Source of the DNA: Aquificota bacterium | GTDB taxonomy: Bacteria > Thermosulfidibacterota > Thermosulfidibacteria > Thermosulfidibacterales > B14-G1 | Assembly (NCBI GenBank): GCA_015486015.1 | Contig: WFSL01000023.1 | Location: forward strand, 1-35,397 | Direction: 5' to 3' | DNA: 35,397 nt | Shown: positions 7,077 to 15,554 of the stretch, piece by piece | Layout: the number at the start of each line of letters is the position of its first letter | How positions within the stretch are numbered: the stretch's first letter is position 1 | The notes under the pieces: generated by a model | Seen by the model: only the letters and a program-made list of their open reading frames with translations | Told to the model about the DNA's origin: nothing | The model's database searches: none | Translations under genes and position numbers: made by a program

Positions 7077-7597
7077 TGCTCCTCTTGGGGGGTTGTGCTA
7101 CAGTTCCCCCAAGGCCGTCTCTATATCTTTCAATGCCCAGCTCTTATAGTGCCTTAGGGAGTTTTGGCTACAAGGACCCCATGCACAGCCTGCATGGTAT
7201 GTGGGCTATGGAGTATCATGGAGACGAAAACTACCGCCTTTCCCTATACAGTAGCATCGGTACCCTGGAGGCATGTCTAAGCTTTGACCATGGTAATTTA
7301 CGCGCCTGCAAGGAGGGCTTGAGGGGCCCTGAAGCCCTAAATGCCTTGCCCCTTGAGCTGCTGGAGGACCTGCCTCGGGTGCTGCTGGGGAGGATCGAGG
7401 GGCATTTGGTCACGAGGGATAAGGTGGGCAGAACCCAGGAGGCACTCTTCGTAACCGACAGGGGGGTGTGGCGGCTCTCTTTTAGGTACTATTTGGAGGA
7501 GGAAGGGTTTCCTTATCCCACCTTGGTGAGTGTGGCAGGGGAGAGGGTGAGTTTGAGGATCAGGATTCAGGAGTTCCATCCAGGGCCCCCTCCATAG
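7076..7597 (+). CDS. Outer-membrane-type lipoprotein, LolB/DUF4292-like
   Basis: A 173-aa lipoprotein with lipobox LLGGC near the N-terminus and a beta-rich body (SLHGMWAMEYHGDENYRLSLYSS) that resembles LolB/DUF4292-like lipoproteins. LolB inserts lipoproteins into the outer membrane; that role here is only a possibility. From ATG 7076 the signal peptide is too short (MLLLGGC) and has no positive charge. The frame is open upstream and encodes IRTIIALMLLLGGC, a normal lipoprotein signal peptide that would begin at ATT 7055. So either ATT is the start or the ATG coupled to the TPR stop is used. The 3' end overlaps hisG by 38 nt, tail to tail. Confidence 0.75.
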   Translation: MLLLGGCATVPPRPSLYLSMPSSYSALGSFGYKDPMHSLHGMWAMEYHGDENYRLSLYSSIGTLEACLSFDHGNLRACKEGLRGPEALNALPLELLEDLPRVLLGRIEGHLVTRDKVGRTQEALFVTDRGVWRLSFRYYLEEEGFPYPTLVSVAGERVSLRIRIQEFHPGPPP

Positions 7598-8210
7598 TGC
7601 TGATCAACTTCTCCACAGGGCCTATCTTGGTTTTGAGACTGGACCTGTTTACCACCAATCGGGCCGTGATTTCTGCAATGGTTTCTACCTCCTCCAACTT
7701 GTTTTCCCGGAGTGTTCTACCTGTAGAGACCAGATCTACGATCTGATGGGCCAGGCCTGTTAGGGGTGCTAACTCTACAGATCCATAGAGCTTTATGATC
7801 TCTACCGTTACACCTTTGGAGTGATAGTGGGACCTGGCTATTCTTGGATACTTGGTGGCCACCCTTAGCCCTATCCTTGTCTCCAAGTCCAGCACTGTGC
7901 CTACGGGTTGGGCCACCACCATACGACAGTGCCCGAATCCAAGGTCCAACGGTTCATACAGGTCGTGTCCACCCTCCATCAGGATGTCTTTCCCCACTAT
8001 CCCAAAATCGGCAGCCCCATACTCCACATAGGTGGGTACGTCTTGTGCCCTGACCAGGAGGAATGATAGGCCATACTGTGGGAATGGGAATATGAGGCGT
8101 CTGCTCTCTTCCATCATGGGGGAGAGGTCATATCCCATGCGGGAAAAGAGCCTTACTGCCTCCTCCATGAGCCTCCCCTTCGGCAGGGCTATCTTTATCT
8201 GCTCACCCAT
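7560..8210 (-). CDS. hisG: ATP phosphoribosyltransferase, short form
   Basis: Catalyses the first step of histidine synthesis, joining ATP and PRPP. At 216 aa it is the short form (HisGs), which lacks the C-terminal regulatory domain and needs HisZ for activity; hisZ is not in this window. Seen: IKIALPKGRLMEEA at the start, the EYGAADFGIVGKDIL segment, ATKYPRIARSHY, and the PRPP-loop region IVDLVSTGRTLREN. ATG 8210 follows AGGGG, 16 nt after the smpB stop, so the two form an operon. The 3' end overlaps the convergent lipoprotein gene. Confidence 0.94.
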   Translation of the reverse strand: MGEQIKIALPKGRLMEEAVRLFSRMGYDLSPMMEESRRLIFPFPQYGLSFLLVRAQDVPTYVEYGAADFGIVGKDILMEGGHDLYEPLDLGFGHCRMVVAQPVGTVLDLETRIGLRVATKYPRIARSHYHSKGVTVEIIKLYGSVELAPLTGLAHQIVDLVSTGRTLRENKLEEVETIAEITARLVVNRSSLKTKIGPVEKLISTMEGALDGTPES

Positions 8211-8226
8211 TGCAAGCCCCTACTCT

Positions 8227-8688
8227 TTATGGCCTGTATTTCTTTATCTCGCGGGCCACTTCCCTCTCCATAGTCTTGCGGCGGATGGCCTCTCTCTTGT
8301 CCACTAAGGTCTTCCCCTTAGCCAAGGCCAACTCCACCTTTGCCTTACCCCTCTTGAAATAGATGGATATTGGCACCAGGGTTAAGCCCCTTTCGGTTAC
8401 CTTCCCTGCTATCTTCTTGATTTCTTCCCTATGCAGCAAAAGCCTCTTGGGCCTTTTAGGGTCGGGCGCAAATTGGGAGGTATGCGAGTACGGGGCGATG
8501 TGACAACCGTATAGGAATACCTCTCCGTCCTTCACTTGTGCGAAGGCGTCCTTCAGGCTCAGTTTTCCCTGGCGGATGGACTTTACCTCGCTTCCCTTAA
8601 GCTCTATCCCTGCCTCGTATGTGTCCAGGATCTCGTAATTGTGGCGCGCCTTCCTGTTTATGGCCGCTATCTTCCGCTCTTCACCCAT
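8227..8688 (-). CDS. smpB: SsrA-binding protein
   Basis: A 153-aa tmRNA-binding protein of trans-translation, which rescues ribosomes stalled on broken mRNAs. Seen: AAINRKARHNYEILDTYEAGIEL, the tmRNA-binding strand SEVKSIRQGKLSLKDAFAQV, the motif HIAPYSH, RPKRLLLHREEIKKI, and the basic C-terminal tail (KREAIRRKTMEREVAREIKK) that reads the empty mRNA channel. ATG 8688 follows GGGGAGA. It is the first gene of smpB-hisG, reading away from lepA. The ssrA gene itself is not in the window. Confidence 0.95.
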   Translation of the reverse strand: MGEERKIAAINRKARHNYEILDTYEAGIELKGSEVKSIRQGKLSLKDAFAQVKDGEVFLYGCHIAPYSHTSQFAPDPKRPKRLLLHREEIKKIAGKVTERGLTLVPISIYFKRGKAKVELALAKGKTLVDKREAIRRKTMEREVAREIKKYRP

Positions 8689-8716
8689 AGCATCTCCCCT
8701 CTGCCGGTATGGGTGC

Positions 8717-8745
8717 TATATGGCTCACAATGAGTGATTCGTCAA
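8717..8745 (-). promoter_or_regulatory. Possible promoter for smpB-hisG
   Basis: TTGACG (minus strand, 8745-8740) is followed after 17-19 nt by CATATAG. The -35 is good and the -10 only fair. It lies about 30 nt from the smpB start. Confidence 0.35.
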
Positions 8746-8764
8746 AGAGGAGGTCCCGAGACAA

Positions 8765-8793
8765 TTGACACCTCTATCAGAGGAGAATAAATT
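8765..8793 (+). promoter_or_regulatory. Sigma-70-type promoter of lepA-lepB-hemD, with spacer palindrome
   Basis: A perfect TTGACA (8765-8770), a 17-nt spacer and TAAATT (8788-8793) lie about 20 nt before lepA. The spacer contains the inverted repeat CCTCT-ATC-AGAGG (8771-8783), which could be an operator. Confidence 0.6.
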
Positions 8794-8813
8794 TTGCCAC
8801 GTCTTTTCAGGGG

Positions 8814-10619
8814 GTGTCTTTGGTAGAGAGTGTGAGGATCAGGAACTTCTCCATAATAGCCCACATAGATCATGGTAAATCCACCCTGGCTGACCGGTTT
8901 TTAGAGTATACCGGTGCCGTTCCCAAGGTGAAGATGAGGGAGCAATACTTAGACAGGATGGAACTTGAGAGGGAACGGGGTATTACCATAAAGGCTCAAA
9001 CTGTAAGGCTTTTGTACAAGGCGGAGGATGGAAACGGGTATGTCCTTAACCTCATAGACACCCCTGGCCATGTGGACTTCACTTATGAGGTTTCTCGGAG
9101 CCTCGCTGCGTGTGAGGGCGTCTTGCTCTTGGTGGATGCCAGTCAAGGTGTGGAGGCCCAGACTATTGCCAATTTATGTCTAGCCTTGGACCACGGACTG
9201 GAGATTATTCCTGTGATAAACAAGATCGATCTCCCTAACGCTGATCCCGATAAGGTTAAGCTGGAGATTGAGGAGGTCATCGGGCTGGATCCAGGGGATG
9301 TCATACTTACCAGTGCCAAGAAGGGCATAGGTACGAAGGAGGTATTGGAGGCCATTGTTCGCAAAATTCCCCCTCCCGGAGGGAGTCCGAAGGGGCCTTT
9401 GAGGGCCCTTGTCTTTGATTCTTGGTTTGACCCCTATCGAGGGGTGGTTGCTACAGTAAGGGTGATGGATGGGGCACTGAGGAGGGGGATGGATATCATG
9501 TTCATGTCCACGGGTAAGACGTTTCAGGTGGAGGAGCTGGGTGTCTTTACACCTGAACCCAGCCCTGTTGAGGATCTGGGACTGGGGGAGGTGGGGTACC
9601 TCATTGCCAACATCAAGAATTTAAGGGATGCCAGAGTAGGCGATACTGTTACCCAGGCCTCTCGCCCCTCTCAGGTTCCTCTGCCAGGCTTTAAGCCAGT
9701 TAAGCCTATGGTCTTTTGTGGTCTCTATCCTGTGGATCCTCAGGGATACGGGGCGCTGAGAGACGCCTTGGAGAAGCTGTGGCTCAACGATGCAGCTTTC
9801 AGCTTCGAGCCAGAGAGCTCTGCTGCTTTAGGGTTTGGTTTTAGATGCGGTTTTCTGGGGATGCTCCATATGGATATTGTGAAGGAGCGCTTAGAAAGGG
9901 AGTTTGGGCTTCAGTTGGTGGCCACTGCCCCTACGGTGGTGTACCGAGTGGTGAAGACCAATGGTGAGGTGATCATGATCGATAACCCTGCCAAACTTCC
10001 CCCTATGGAGGTGATATCCCGGATAGAGGAGCCCTTTGTCAGGGCCACGATAATCACCCCTTCGGAGTATATGGGGGGCCTACTTGCCCTGCTTTCAGAT
10101 AGAAGGGGGGAGCAGAAGGGGATAGACTATATGGAAGGGGGTAGGCTGGTCTTGCACTACTCGCTCCCTCTTGGGGAGATCCTAAGTGACTTCTACGATA
10201 GGCTGAAGTCTCTCAGCCGGGGATACGCCTCATTCGACTATGAGGTGGAAGGGTATCGCGCATCCCCCTTAGTGAAGCTGGACATTCTGCTGAATGGGCA
10301 GCCTGTTGATGCCCTATCTGTTATCGTGCATAGGGAGAGGGCCTATCAGAAGGGGAAGGAGTTGGCGAAAAGGCTCAAGGGGATTATCCCCCGGCAGCTT
10401 TTTGAGGTGGCCATCCAGGCGTCTATAGGTCGCAAGGTCATCACCAGAGAGACGATCAGACCTTTGCGTAAGAACGTCACAGCTAAGTGTTACGGTGGCG
10501 ATGTGACCCGCAAGAGGAAGCTTTTGGAAAAGCAAAGGGAGGGGAAGAGGAGGATGAAGCAGATAGGTAAAGTGGAGATTCCTCAAGAGGCCTTCATGGC
10601 TGTGTTGAAGAGGGGCTGA
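8814..10619 (+). CDS. lepA: Elongation factor 4 (LepA)
   Basis: A 601-aa translational GTPase that back-translocates or remodels stalled ribosomes. Seen: G1 AHIDHGKST, the switch region [12 protein letters not shown]3 DTPGH, G4 NKIDL, then EF-G-like domains and the LepA-specific C-terminal domain ([12 protein letters not shown]-type segment, here [36 protein letters not shown]). The length is typical. The start could be GTG 8814 or TTG 8820; the latter has AGGGGG at a better spacing. It is the first gene of lepA-lepB-hemD, with a 3-nt gap to lepB. Confidence 0.96.
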   Translation: MSLVESVRIRNFSIIAHIDHGKSTLADRFLEYTGAVPKVKMREQYLDRMELERERGITIKAQTVRLLYKAEDGNGYVLNLIDTPGHVDFTYEVSRSLAACEGVLLLVDASQGVEAQTIANLCLALDHGLEIIPVINKIDLPNADPDKVKLEIEEVIGLDPGDVILTSAKKGIGTKEVLEAIVRKIPPPGGSPKGPLRALVFDSWFDPYRGVVATVRVMDGALRRGMDIMFMSTGKTFQVEELGVFTPEPSPVEDLGLGEVGYLIANIKNLRDARVGDTVTQASRPSQVPLPGFKPVKPMVFCGLYPVDPQGYGALRDALEKLWLNDAAFSFEPESSAALGFGFRCGFLGMLHMDIVKERLEREFGLQLVATAPTVVYRVVKTNGEVIMIDNPAKLPPMEVISRIEEPFVRATIITPSEYMGGLLALLSDRRGEQKGIDYMEGGRLVLHYSLPLGEILSDFYDRLKSLSRGYASFDYEVEGYRASPLVKLDILLNGQPVDALSVIVHRERAYQKGKELAKRLKGIIPRQLFEVAIQASIGRKVITRETIRPLRKNVTAKCYGGDVTRKRKLLEKQREGKRRMKQIGKVEIPQEAFMAVLKRG

Positions 10620-10622
10620 TCC

Positions 10623-11234
10623 ATGGAGGAGAGGCTTATAAAGGAGACCCATACCTTCTGGAGCAAGGTATGGGAGTATGCCAAGTCCATCATTATTGCC
10701 CTGGCTATAGCCCTTCTGATTCGTACTTTCGTAGTTCAGGCCTTTAGGATTCCATCTGGCTCTATGATTCCGACCCTACTCATTGGAGATCATATTTTAG
10801 TGAATAAGCTCTCTTACCGATTCGGTGACCCCCATCGCTTGGACGTGGCGGTTTTCCGGTTCCCCCTGAATCCCAAGAAGGACTACATTAAGCGCGTCAT
10901 AGGTCTGCCAGGGGATAGGGTAGAGGTGAGGAACAAGGTGGTATTCATAAATGGGAGGCCCCTCAGGGAGCCCTACGTTCAGCACACTGATTCTGCCATC
11001 TTTCCTGGGGCGATGCAGCCCAGGGATAACTATGGGCCCGTCTTGGTTCCTAAGGGCCACTACTTTGTCCTTGGCGACAACAGAGACAGCAGCTACGACA
11101 GCAGGTTTTGGGGGTTTGTTCCCCGGAAGGCATTCATAGGAAAGGCACTTATTATCTACTTCTCGTGGAATCCCCATGGGTCAAACCCACTCCACTGGGT
11201 CCGTTGGAAGAGGATAGGGAAGATAGTGAGGTAG
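10623..11234 (+). CDS. lepB: Signal peptidase I
   Basis: A 203-aa inner-membrane serine protease that removes Sec and Tat signal peptides outside the membrane. One N-terminal membrane anchor is visible (SIIIALAIALLIRTFVV, about 22-38). The catalytic Ser is Ser47 in IPSGSMIPTL and the general base Lys90 in DYIKRVIGLPGD. Boxes D and E follow, including YFVLGDNRDSSYDSRFWG. It lies 3 nt after lepA, the same lepA-lepB order found in E. coli and many Proteobacteria. Confidence 0.96.
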   Translation: MEERLIKETHTFWSKVWEYAKSIIIALAIALLIRTFVVQAFRIPSGSMIPTLLIGDHILVNKLSYRFGDPHRLDVAVFRFPLNPKKDYIKRVIGLPGDRVEVRNKVVFINGRPLREPYVQHTDSAIFPGAMQPRDNYGPVLVPKGHYFVLGDNRDSSYDSRFWGFVPRKAFIGKALIIYFSWNPHGSNPLHWVRWKRIGKIVR

Positions 11235-11238
11235 GTGC

Positions 11239-12018
11239 ATGGAGCTGAGAGACAAGAAGGTGGTGGTAACGAGGGAGAGGAGCCAAGCAGGGGAGATGAT
11301 GGATCTCCTGAGGGCAAGGGGGGCTGTGCCGGTGCTCTTTCCCACAATAGAGGTACATCCTCCAAGGAACTGGGGCCCATTGGATAATGCTATGGCTTTT
11401 ATTGATAAATATCAATGGGTGGTCTTTACCAGTGTTAATGGGGTGAGGTGCTTCTCCCGCAGGGTGAAGGCCCTGGGTAGCACCCTCAAGGGTGTGCTCT
11501 TGGGCAAGAAGATATGCGCTATAGGTCCTGCAACTGCTCGTGCCTTGGGGTTAGAAGGGATAGCGCCTACCTTGGTGCCCCCCAGGTTTGTGGCAGAGGA
11601 GGTGTTGGAGGCCCTTTTAAGATGGGGGGTGGCAGGAGAGAAGGTGCTTTTGCCCCGGGCAGAGGTTGCCAGGCAGGTGCTGCCAGATGGGTTACGCAGA
11701 GCGGGAGCTCAGGTGGATGTGGTGCCAGTCTATAGAATTGTTGCCCCTGTAGTTACCGAAGAGGCAAAGAGACGGGTGCTGAAGGCCGATGTCTTCACCT
11801 TCACCAGTCCCAGCACTGCAAGGAACTTTCTCGAGATTATGGGAGGATTCAATGTGATGGAGGTGCTGGCCAAAGGCACCGTTGCCTCCATAGGGCCTAT
11901 CACCACAGAGGCCTTGAGGGGATTGGAGGTGAGGGTTGATGTGGAGGCCCAGGAATACACGGTTGTAGGGCTTATCAGGGCCTTGGATATGTACCAGCCC
12001 CAGAGAACTTTTCCCTGA
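11239..12018 (+). CDS. hemD: Uroporphyrinogen-III synthase
   Basis: A 259-aa cytoplasmic enzyme that closes and inverts ring D of hydroxymethylbilane to give uroporphyrinogen III for heme, siroheme and cobalamin. Sequence conservation in this family is low. The two-domain pattern is clear: [24 protein letters not shown] at the start, [25 protein letters not shown], then [15 protein letters not shown] and [13 protein letters not shown] in the second half. ATG 11239 lies 4 nt after lepB. The 3' end overlaps convergent coaD by 44 nt. No hemC or cobA gene is beside it. Confidence 0.9.
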   Translation: MELRDKKVVVTRERSQAGEMMDLLRARGAVPVLFPTIEVHPPRNWGPLDNAMAFIDKYQWVVFTSVNGVRCFSRRVKALGSTLKGVLLGKKICAIGPATARALGLEGIAPTLVPPRFVAEEVLEALLRWGVAGEKVLLPRAEVARQVLPDGLRRAGAQVDVVPVYRIVAPVVTEEAKRRVLKADVFTFTSPSTARNFLEIMGGFNVMEVLAKGTVASIGPITTEALRGLEVRVDVEAQEYTVVGLIRALDMYQPQRTFP

Positions 12019-12487
12019 GCATCTTGGCTACTATGGGTGTCACCAAGCAATCTATGTTGCCTCCATAGTAGGCGATCTCCTTCACAATCCTGGAACTCAG
12101 ATATGTGTACTGCTCGCTCGGCATCATGAATAGTGTCTCTACGGAGTCATCCAGCTTTCTATTTATGAGAGCCATTTGGAACTCGTACTCAAAGTCTGAA
12201 ACTGCTCTGAGTCCCCTTATAATAGTGGTTGCACCTTTCCTCTTGGCGTATTTGATTAAGAGGGTAGAGAAGGACTCCACTTTTACATTGGGGAGATTTA
12301 GGGGGGAAAGTGACTGTTTCACCATCTCCACCCGCTCCTCCAGGGTGAAGAGGGGCATCTTACCAGGGTTGTGGGCCACGGCTATCACCAACTTGGGGAA
12401 TATTCTCGCTGCTCGCTGGATGATGTCTACGTGTCCCAGGGTGATGGGATCAAAGGTGCCAGGGTAGATGGCGATTTTGTCTCTCAT
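11975..12487 (-). CDS. coaD: Phosphopantetheine adenylyltransferase
   Basis: A 170-aa enzyme of coenzyme A synthesis that adds AMP from ATP to 4'-phosphopantetheine. Seen: the nucleotidyltransferase signature [16 protein letters not shown] (T/HxGH), [16 protein letters not shown], and [11 protein letters not shown] near the C-terminus. ATG 12487 directly follows the rsmD stop (TGA-ATG), and coaD next to rsmD is a widespread pairing. The last residues (SGAGTYPRP) are encoded within the overlap with hemD. Confidence 0.95.
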   Translation of the reverse strand: MRDKIAIYPGTFDPITLGHVDIIQRAARIFPKLVIAVAHNPGKMPLFTLEERVEMVKQSLSPLNLPNVKVESFSTLLIKYAKRKGATTIIRGLRAVSDFEYEFQMALINRKLDDSVETLFMMPSEQYTYLSSRIVKEIAYYGGNIDCLVTPIVAKMLREKFSGAGTYPRP

Positions 12488-13033
12488 TCACTCCTCCTCT
12501 CGCTCAATCAGGGTGAGGCAATGCTCGCCTATCACCTTCCTTCTTACAGGAACCTTCCATGTGGGTTCAATGGAGAACTTCTTGAGGTGCTGAATCGCCA
12601 TAATCCCTCCTTTCCTTAAAAGTGGTAGATAATAGAGGACAAGCCTATCGTACTCGTTGAATGTGTAAGGGGGGTCAGCAAACACGATGGTGAATGGGGC
12701 AAAGGGTGACACCCTTGGAAGGGAGGTGAGGGCATCCCCACAAATGACTGTGGCCCTCTCTTCATGCCCTGTCAGGGCAAGGTTCTCCTGGATGAGGGGG
12801 ATCAACTCACCCCTCTTTTCCACGAGTAGCGCTCTGCTTGCCCCCCTGCTCAAGGCCTCTATAGCCACTATCCCTGTACCTGCAAAGAGATCCAAAAAGT
12901 GTGCACCACTAATCCTTTCTTGAAGCATATTGAAAAGACACTCGCGGATTCTGCTCAGCGTGGGCCTTGTCTTTCTCCCTTTGGGGACCTTGAGCCTTCT
13001 ACCCTTATTCTTCCCTCCGGTAATGCGTATCAC
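12488..13033 (-). CDS. rsmD: 16S rRNA (guanine(966)-N(2))-methyltransferase
   Basis: A 181-aa SAM-dependent methyltransferase that acts on G966 of 16S rRNA during 30S assembly. Seen: the N-terminal RITGGKNKGRRLKVPKG and RPTLSRIRECLFNML, the SAM motif FLDLFAGTGIVAIEALSRGA, and the catalytic DPPY in VFADPPYTF. It starts at GTG 13033, which overlaps the hfq stop (GTGA), so translation is coupled. It is followed directly by coaD. Confidence 0.94.
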   Translation of the reverse strand: MIRITGGKNKGRRLKVPKGRKTRPTLSRIRECLFNMLQERISGAHFLDLFAGTGIVAIEALSRGASRALLVEKRGELIPLIQENLALTGHEERATVICGDALTSLPRVSPFAPFTIVFADPPYTFNEYDRLVLYYLPLLRKGGIMAIQHLKKFSIEPTWKVPVRRKVIGEHCLTLIEREEE

Positions 13034-13281
13034 TGTGTGGGGCTCTTCTCTACCACTTCTAAAGCAAAATCGAGTATCTCCACGGGCTTTACAGGGGTGA
13101 TGCTGGAGATGGCATGCTTGAAGACCAGTTGCTGTCCCATCTCACTGGTCAAGATGACTGTAAAGTTGTCAAATCCCCCAATCCTCCCGTTGAGTTTTAC
13201 GCCATTTACCAGGTAGACATGGACGGGCACCTTCTTTTTCCTGAGCTGGTTGAGATAAGCATCCTGGAGATTGAGTTTCAC
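13030..13281 (-). CDS. hfq: RNA chaperone Hfq
   Basis: An 83-aa Sm-like protein forming hexameric rings that pair small RNAs with mRNAs. Seen: the Sm1 region NLQDAYLNQLRKKKVPVHVYLVNGVKLNG, FDNFTVIL, and the Sm2 signature VFKHAISSITP. The start is GTG 13281 behind GGGAGGAG. It follows miaA, the conserved miaA-hfq order of Proteobacteria, and overlaps rsmD by 4 nt. Confidence 0.96.
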   Translation of the reverse strand: MKLNLQDAYLNQLRKKKVPVHVYLVNGVKLNGRIGGFDNFTVILTSEMGQQLVFKHAISSITPVKPVEILDFALEVVEKSPTQ

Positions 13282-13321
13282 TTTATTTCTCCTCCCTTGT
13301 TTTTATTTCTATTTATCACCC

Positions 13322-14236
13322 TTAATGGTTCCCTTCAATCCATTCCTGGACTTTATGGATCACCTCTTCGGTAGAGGAGAGGAGCCATGTGAATCCCTCC
13401 CTCTTGAACCAGGCGATTTGCCTCTTGGCATAGTTACGGGTCCTCTTCTGGATCTCTTTCACCATCCTGTCCTTCGAGATGAGCCCTTTAAGGTAACTTA
13501 GGGCCTCCCTATAGCCGATGGCTTGAAGGGGCTTTATGGTGGGTGGATACCCCATGTTGAGGAGCCTCTCCGTTTCCTCTATCAGCCCCCTCTCTACCAT
13601 GCCTTGGACCCTGGCATTGATATTGGCATAGAGATCTGCCCTGGGGAGTATAAGGGCTATCTGCAAAAGGGGGCCTTCTTCAATAGGAGGCCTCCTGGTT
13701 CTCCACAACTCCCTTGGTGTCTTCCCCGTGAGATGGATTATCTCTAATGCCCTGATTATTCTAATTCTATCGTGGGGATGGATTGTGGAAGCCAGCCAAG
13801 GATCTATCTCCCTTAGCTTAGTGTATAAGATTCCTGGGTGTTGTTCTTCTTCTTCTAAGAGGCTCTTTCGCAGTTGGGTCTTCCGTCCCACACCGGGGGG
13901 AAGCCCATCGTAAAGGGCTTTCATGTAAAGGCCTGTCCCGCCCGCAATTATTGGTACCTTCCCCCTCCCTTGTATGTCCTTAATAATCTCGGATGCCTTC
14001 TCAGCATAGTGGTAGGCGTCAAATTCTTGGTCGGGATATAGGAAGTCTATGAGGTGATGAGGCACTCTTTCCCTTTCCTGTAAGGTGGGTTTTGCTGTTC
14101 CTATGTCTAAGTATTTGTAAAGTGAGAGGCTGTCTGCATTCACCACTTCACCATCAAGCGTCTGGGCCAGTTTTATGGCCAAGGCACTCTTACCCACCCC
14201 TGTGGGTCCACCCACGAAAATCAGCTTTTTCTCCAA
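13322..14236 (-). CDS. miaA: tRNA dimethylallyltransferase
   Basis: A 304-aa enzyme that transfers dimethylallyl to A37 of tRNAs reading UNN codons, including tRNA-Trp and tRNA-Phe. Seen: P-loop VGGPTGVGKSALA, VVNADSLSLYKYLDIGTAKP, the Asp/Thr-rich AGGTGLYMKALYDGLPP, DRIRIIRALEI, and IGYREALSYLKG with TRNYAKRQIAWFK. The start is TTG 14236, placed behind AAGAGG. It heads miaA-hfq-rsmD-coaD. A weak minus-strand promoter may lie at 14291-14319 (TTGACT, 17 nt, TCTACA). Confidence 0.95.
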   Translation of the reverse strand: MEKKLIFVGGPTGVGKSALAIKLAQTLDGEVVNADSLSLYKYLDIGTAKPTLQERERVPHHLIDFLYPDQEFDAYHYAEKASEIIKDIQGRGKVPIIAGGTGLYMKALYDGLPPGVGRKTQLRKSLLEEEEQHPGILYTKLREIDPWLASTIHPHDRIRIIRALEIIHLTGKTPRELWRTRRPPIEEGPLLQIALILPRADLYANINARVQGMVERGLIEETERLLNMGYPPTIKPLQAIGYREALSYLKGLISKDRMVKEIQKRTRNYAKRQIAWFKREGFTWLLSSTEEVIHKVQEWIEGNH

Positions 14237-14395
14237 TTTAGCCTCTTCTCTTCAGTCTTCAAATGTTTATGGGTTTCCTCATAATAAAGTTGTAGAGATC
14301 AATAGGATATTCAAGTCAACCTGGAGCTATCAGCTTAGGTATCATATTTTCACCCTTTGGTGTTCTTCGCTTGAGGGCAGAATTTTGGAGGCCTA
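14237..14395. other. Divergent intergenic region between miaA and the Hdr operon
   Basis: No gene is visible. The region is AT-rich near miaA and holds the possible minus-strand miaA promoter. The Hdr promoter begins at its right edge. Confidence 0.6.
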
Positions 14396-14424
14396 TTGAC
14401 ATTAGCATATTCGAATATTATGAA
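14396..14424 (+). promoter_or_regulatory. Promoter and palindromic operator of the Hdr operon
   Basis: TTGACA (14396-14401), a 17-nt spacer and TATGAA (14419-14424) form a good sigma-70-type promoter 43 nt before the first gene. The spacer ends with ATATTCGAATAT (14407-14418), a perfect 12-bp palindrome. A dimeric repressor bound there would block polymerase. No regulator gene is adjacent. Confidence 0.65.
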
Positions 14425-14467
14425 GTTCTACAGAAGTGCCTTAATGCGCTGCTCAGGAGGAGGTCTT

Positions 14468-15553
14468 ATGGCCAAGGTGGTTGAGATTCCTGAGGGACTG
14501 GAGGCCTTCCTCATTTCGCTTTTGGAAAAGGGCATTGTCAGCGGGCTGGTGGTCCTTAAGTATTTGGAAGAGTCTTCGAAGGCGTCTTATGCCCTTGTGC
14601 CCGCTGGGGGTGACACAGAGGGGTTGGCGCCTTTATTCCCCTTTATGCCTGCCAACGCGGGGAAGGTTCTCTCGCGTCTAACCTTGGAAGGTCCCTTCCC
14701 TAACCCTATTGCCGTGGTTGTGAGGCCCTGTGAGTTCAGGGCCTTCGTGGAGTTGGTGAAGCTGGAGCAAGGCCATATGGAGAACCTCCTCATCATTGGC
14801 TTAGAGTGCGGCGGTGTTTACCCCTTGGGGAAAATGGTGAAGGAGAATGTGGGTGATTTTATAGGGGCCTATTACGAGGCCTTGAAGAAGGGGGAAATAG
14901 TACCTGATATTCGTCCTGTGTGTCAGGGTTGTGACTTATTCCAGCCCGTGGGTGCCGATATTGTTGTCTCGGTGGTGGGGAGGGGGGTACCCCAACTCGC
15001 CTTTCTCACAGAGAAGGGCTTGGATGCAGCTGAGAAGCTGGGTTTGGAACTTAAAGAGGGAGAAGTTTTTGCTCCCCTTTCACAGGCACTCCTTGAGGCG
15101 AGGAGAGAAAGGAAGGGCCAGATTGCAGAGGAGATAAAGGGGGAGGTTAAGGGAATAGAGGGCCTTGAGAGGGTCTTTGGTAAGTGCATAGGATGCCATT
15201 GCTGTTCTCATGTATGTCCCATCTGCTATTGCAAGGACTGCTTTTTCGAATCTGCCACCTTTGATTATGAGCCCATAAGCTATACTGAGAGGCTGGAGAG
15301 GAAGGGTACCCTAAGGGTACCCATGGATACAGTGCTCTTTCACTTGGGGAGAATGACGCATATGGCCACCTCTTGCGTTGGGTGCGGAATGTGTGAGGAT
15401 GCTTGTCCCGTGGGGATCCCTGTTTCCCAGATTTTCAAGTTTATAGGTAGCGACCTACAGGAGCTCTTTGGGTATGTACCTGGTAGAAGCCTCCAAGAGG
15501 AGCTGCCTCTCACCACTTACAGGCTCGAGGAGTTTTCTGAGGTGGAGGAATAA
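14468..15553 (+). CDS. FdhB/FrhB-like iron-sulfur protein (first copy)
   Basis: A 361-aa cytoplasmic protein of the F420-reducing hydrogenase/formate dehydrogenase beta-subunit family, whose members carry FAD and iron-sulfur clusters and pass electrons between a small dehydrogenase and Hdr partners. Seen: VAVVVRPCEFRAFVELVKLEQ (about 88-108), LIIGLECGGVYPL, a Cys-rich block CIGCHCCSHVCPICYCKDC near 240-258, and CVGCGMCEDACPVGIP near 304-319. I chose ATG 14468 because AGGAGGAGG lies just before it; an upstream GTG/TTG-type extension from 14396 overlaps the promoter. The stop is 1 nt before the hdrC start codon region. Whether it binds F420, FAD or neither cannot be read here. Confidence 0.85.
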   Translation: MAKVVEIPEGLEAFLISLLEKGIVSGLVVLKYLEESSKASYALVPAGGDTEGLAPLFPFMPANAGKVLSRLTLEGPFPNPIAVVVRPCEFRAFVELVKLEQGHMENLLIIGLECGGVYPLGKMVKENVGDFIGAYYEALKKGEIVPDIRPVCQGCDLFQPVGADIVVSVVGRGVPQLAFLTEKGLDAAEKLGLELKEGEVFAPLSQALLEARRERKGQIAEEIKGEVKGIEGLERVFGKCIGCHCCSHVCPICYCKDCFFESATFDYEPISYTERLERKGTLRVPMDTVLFHLGRMTHMATSCVGCGMCEDACPVGIPVSQIFKFIGSDLQELFGYVPGRSLQEELPLTTYRLEEFSEVEE

Positions 15554-15554
15554 G

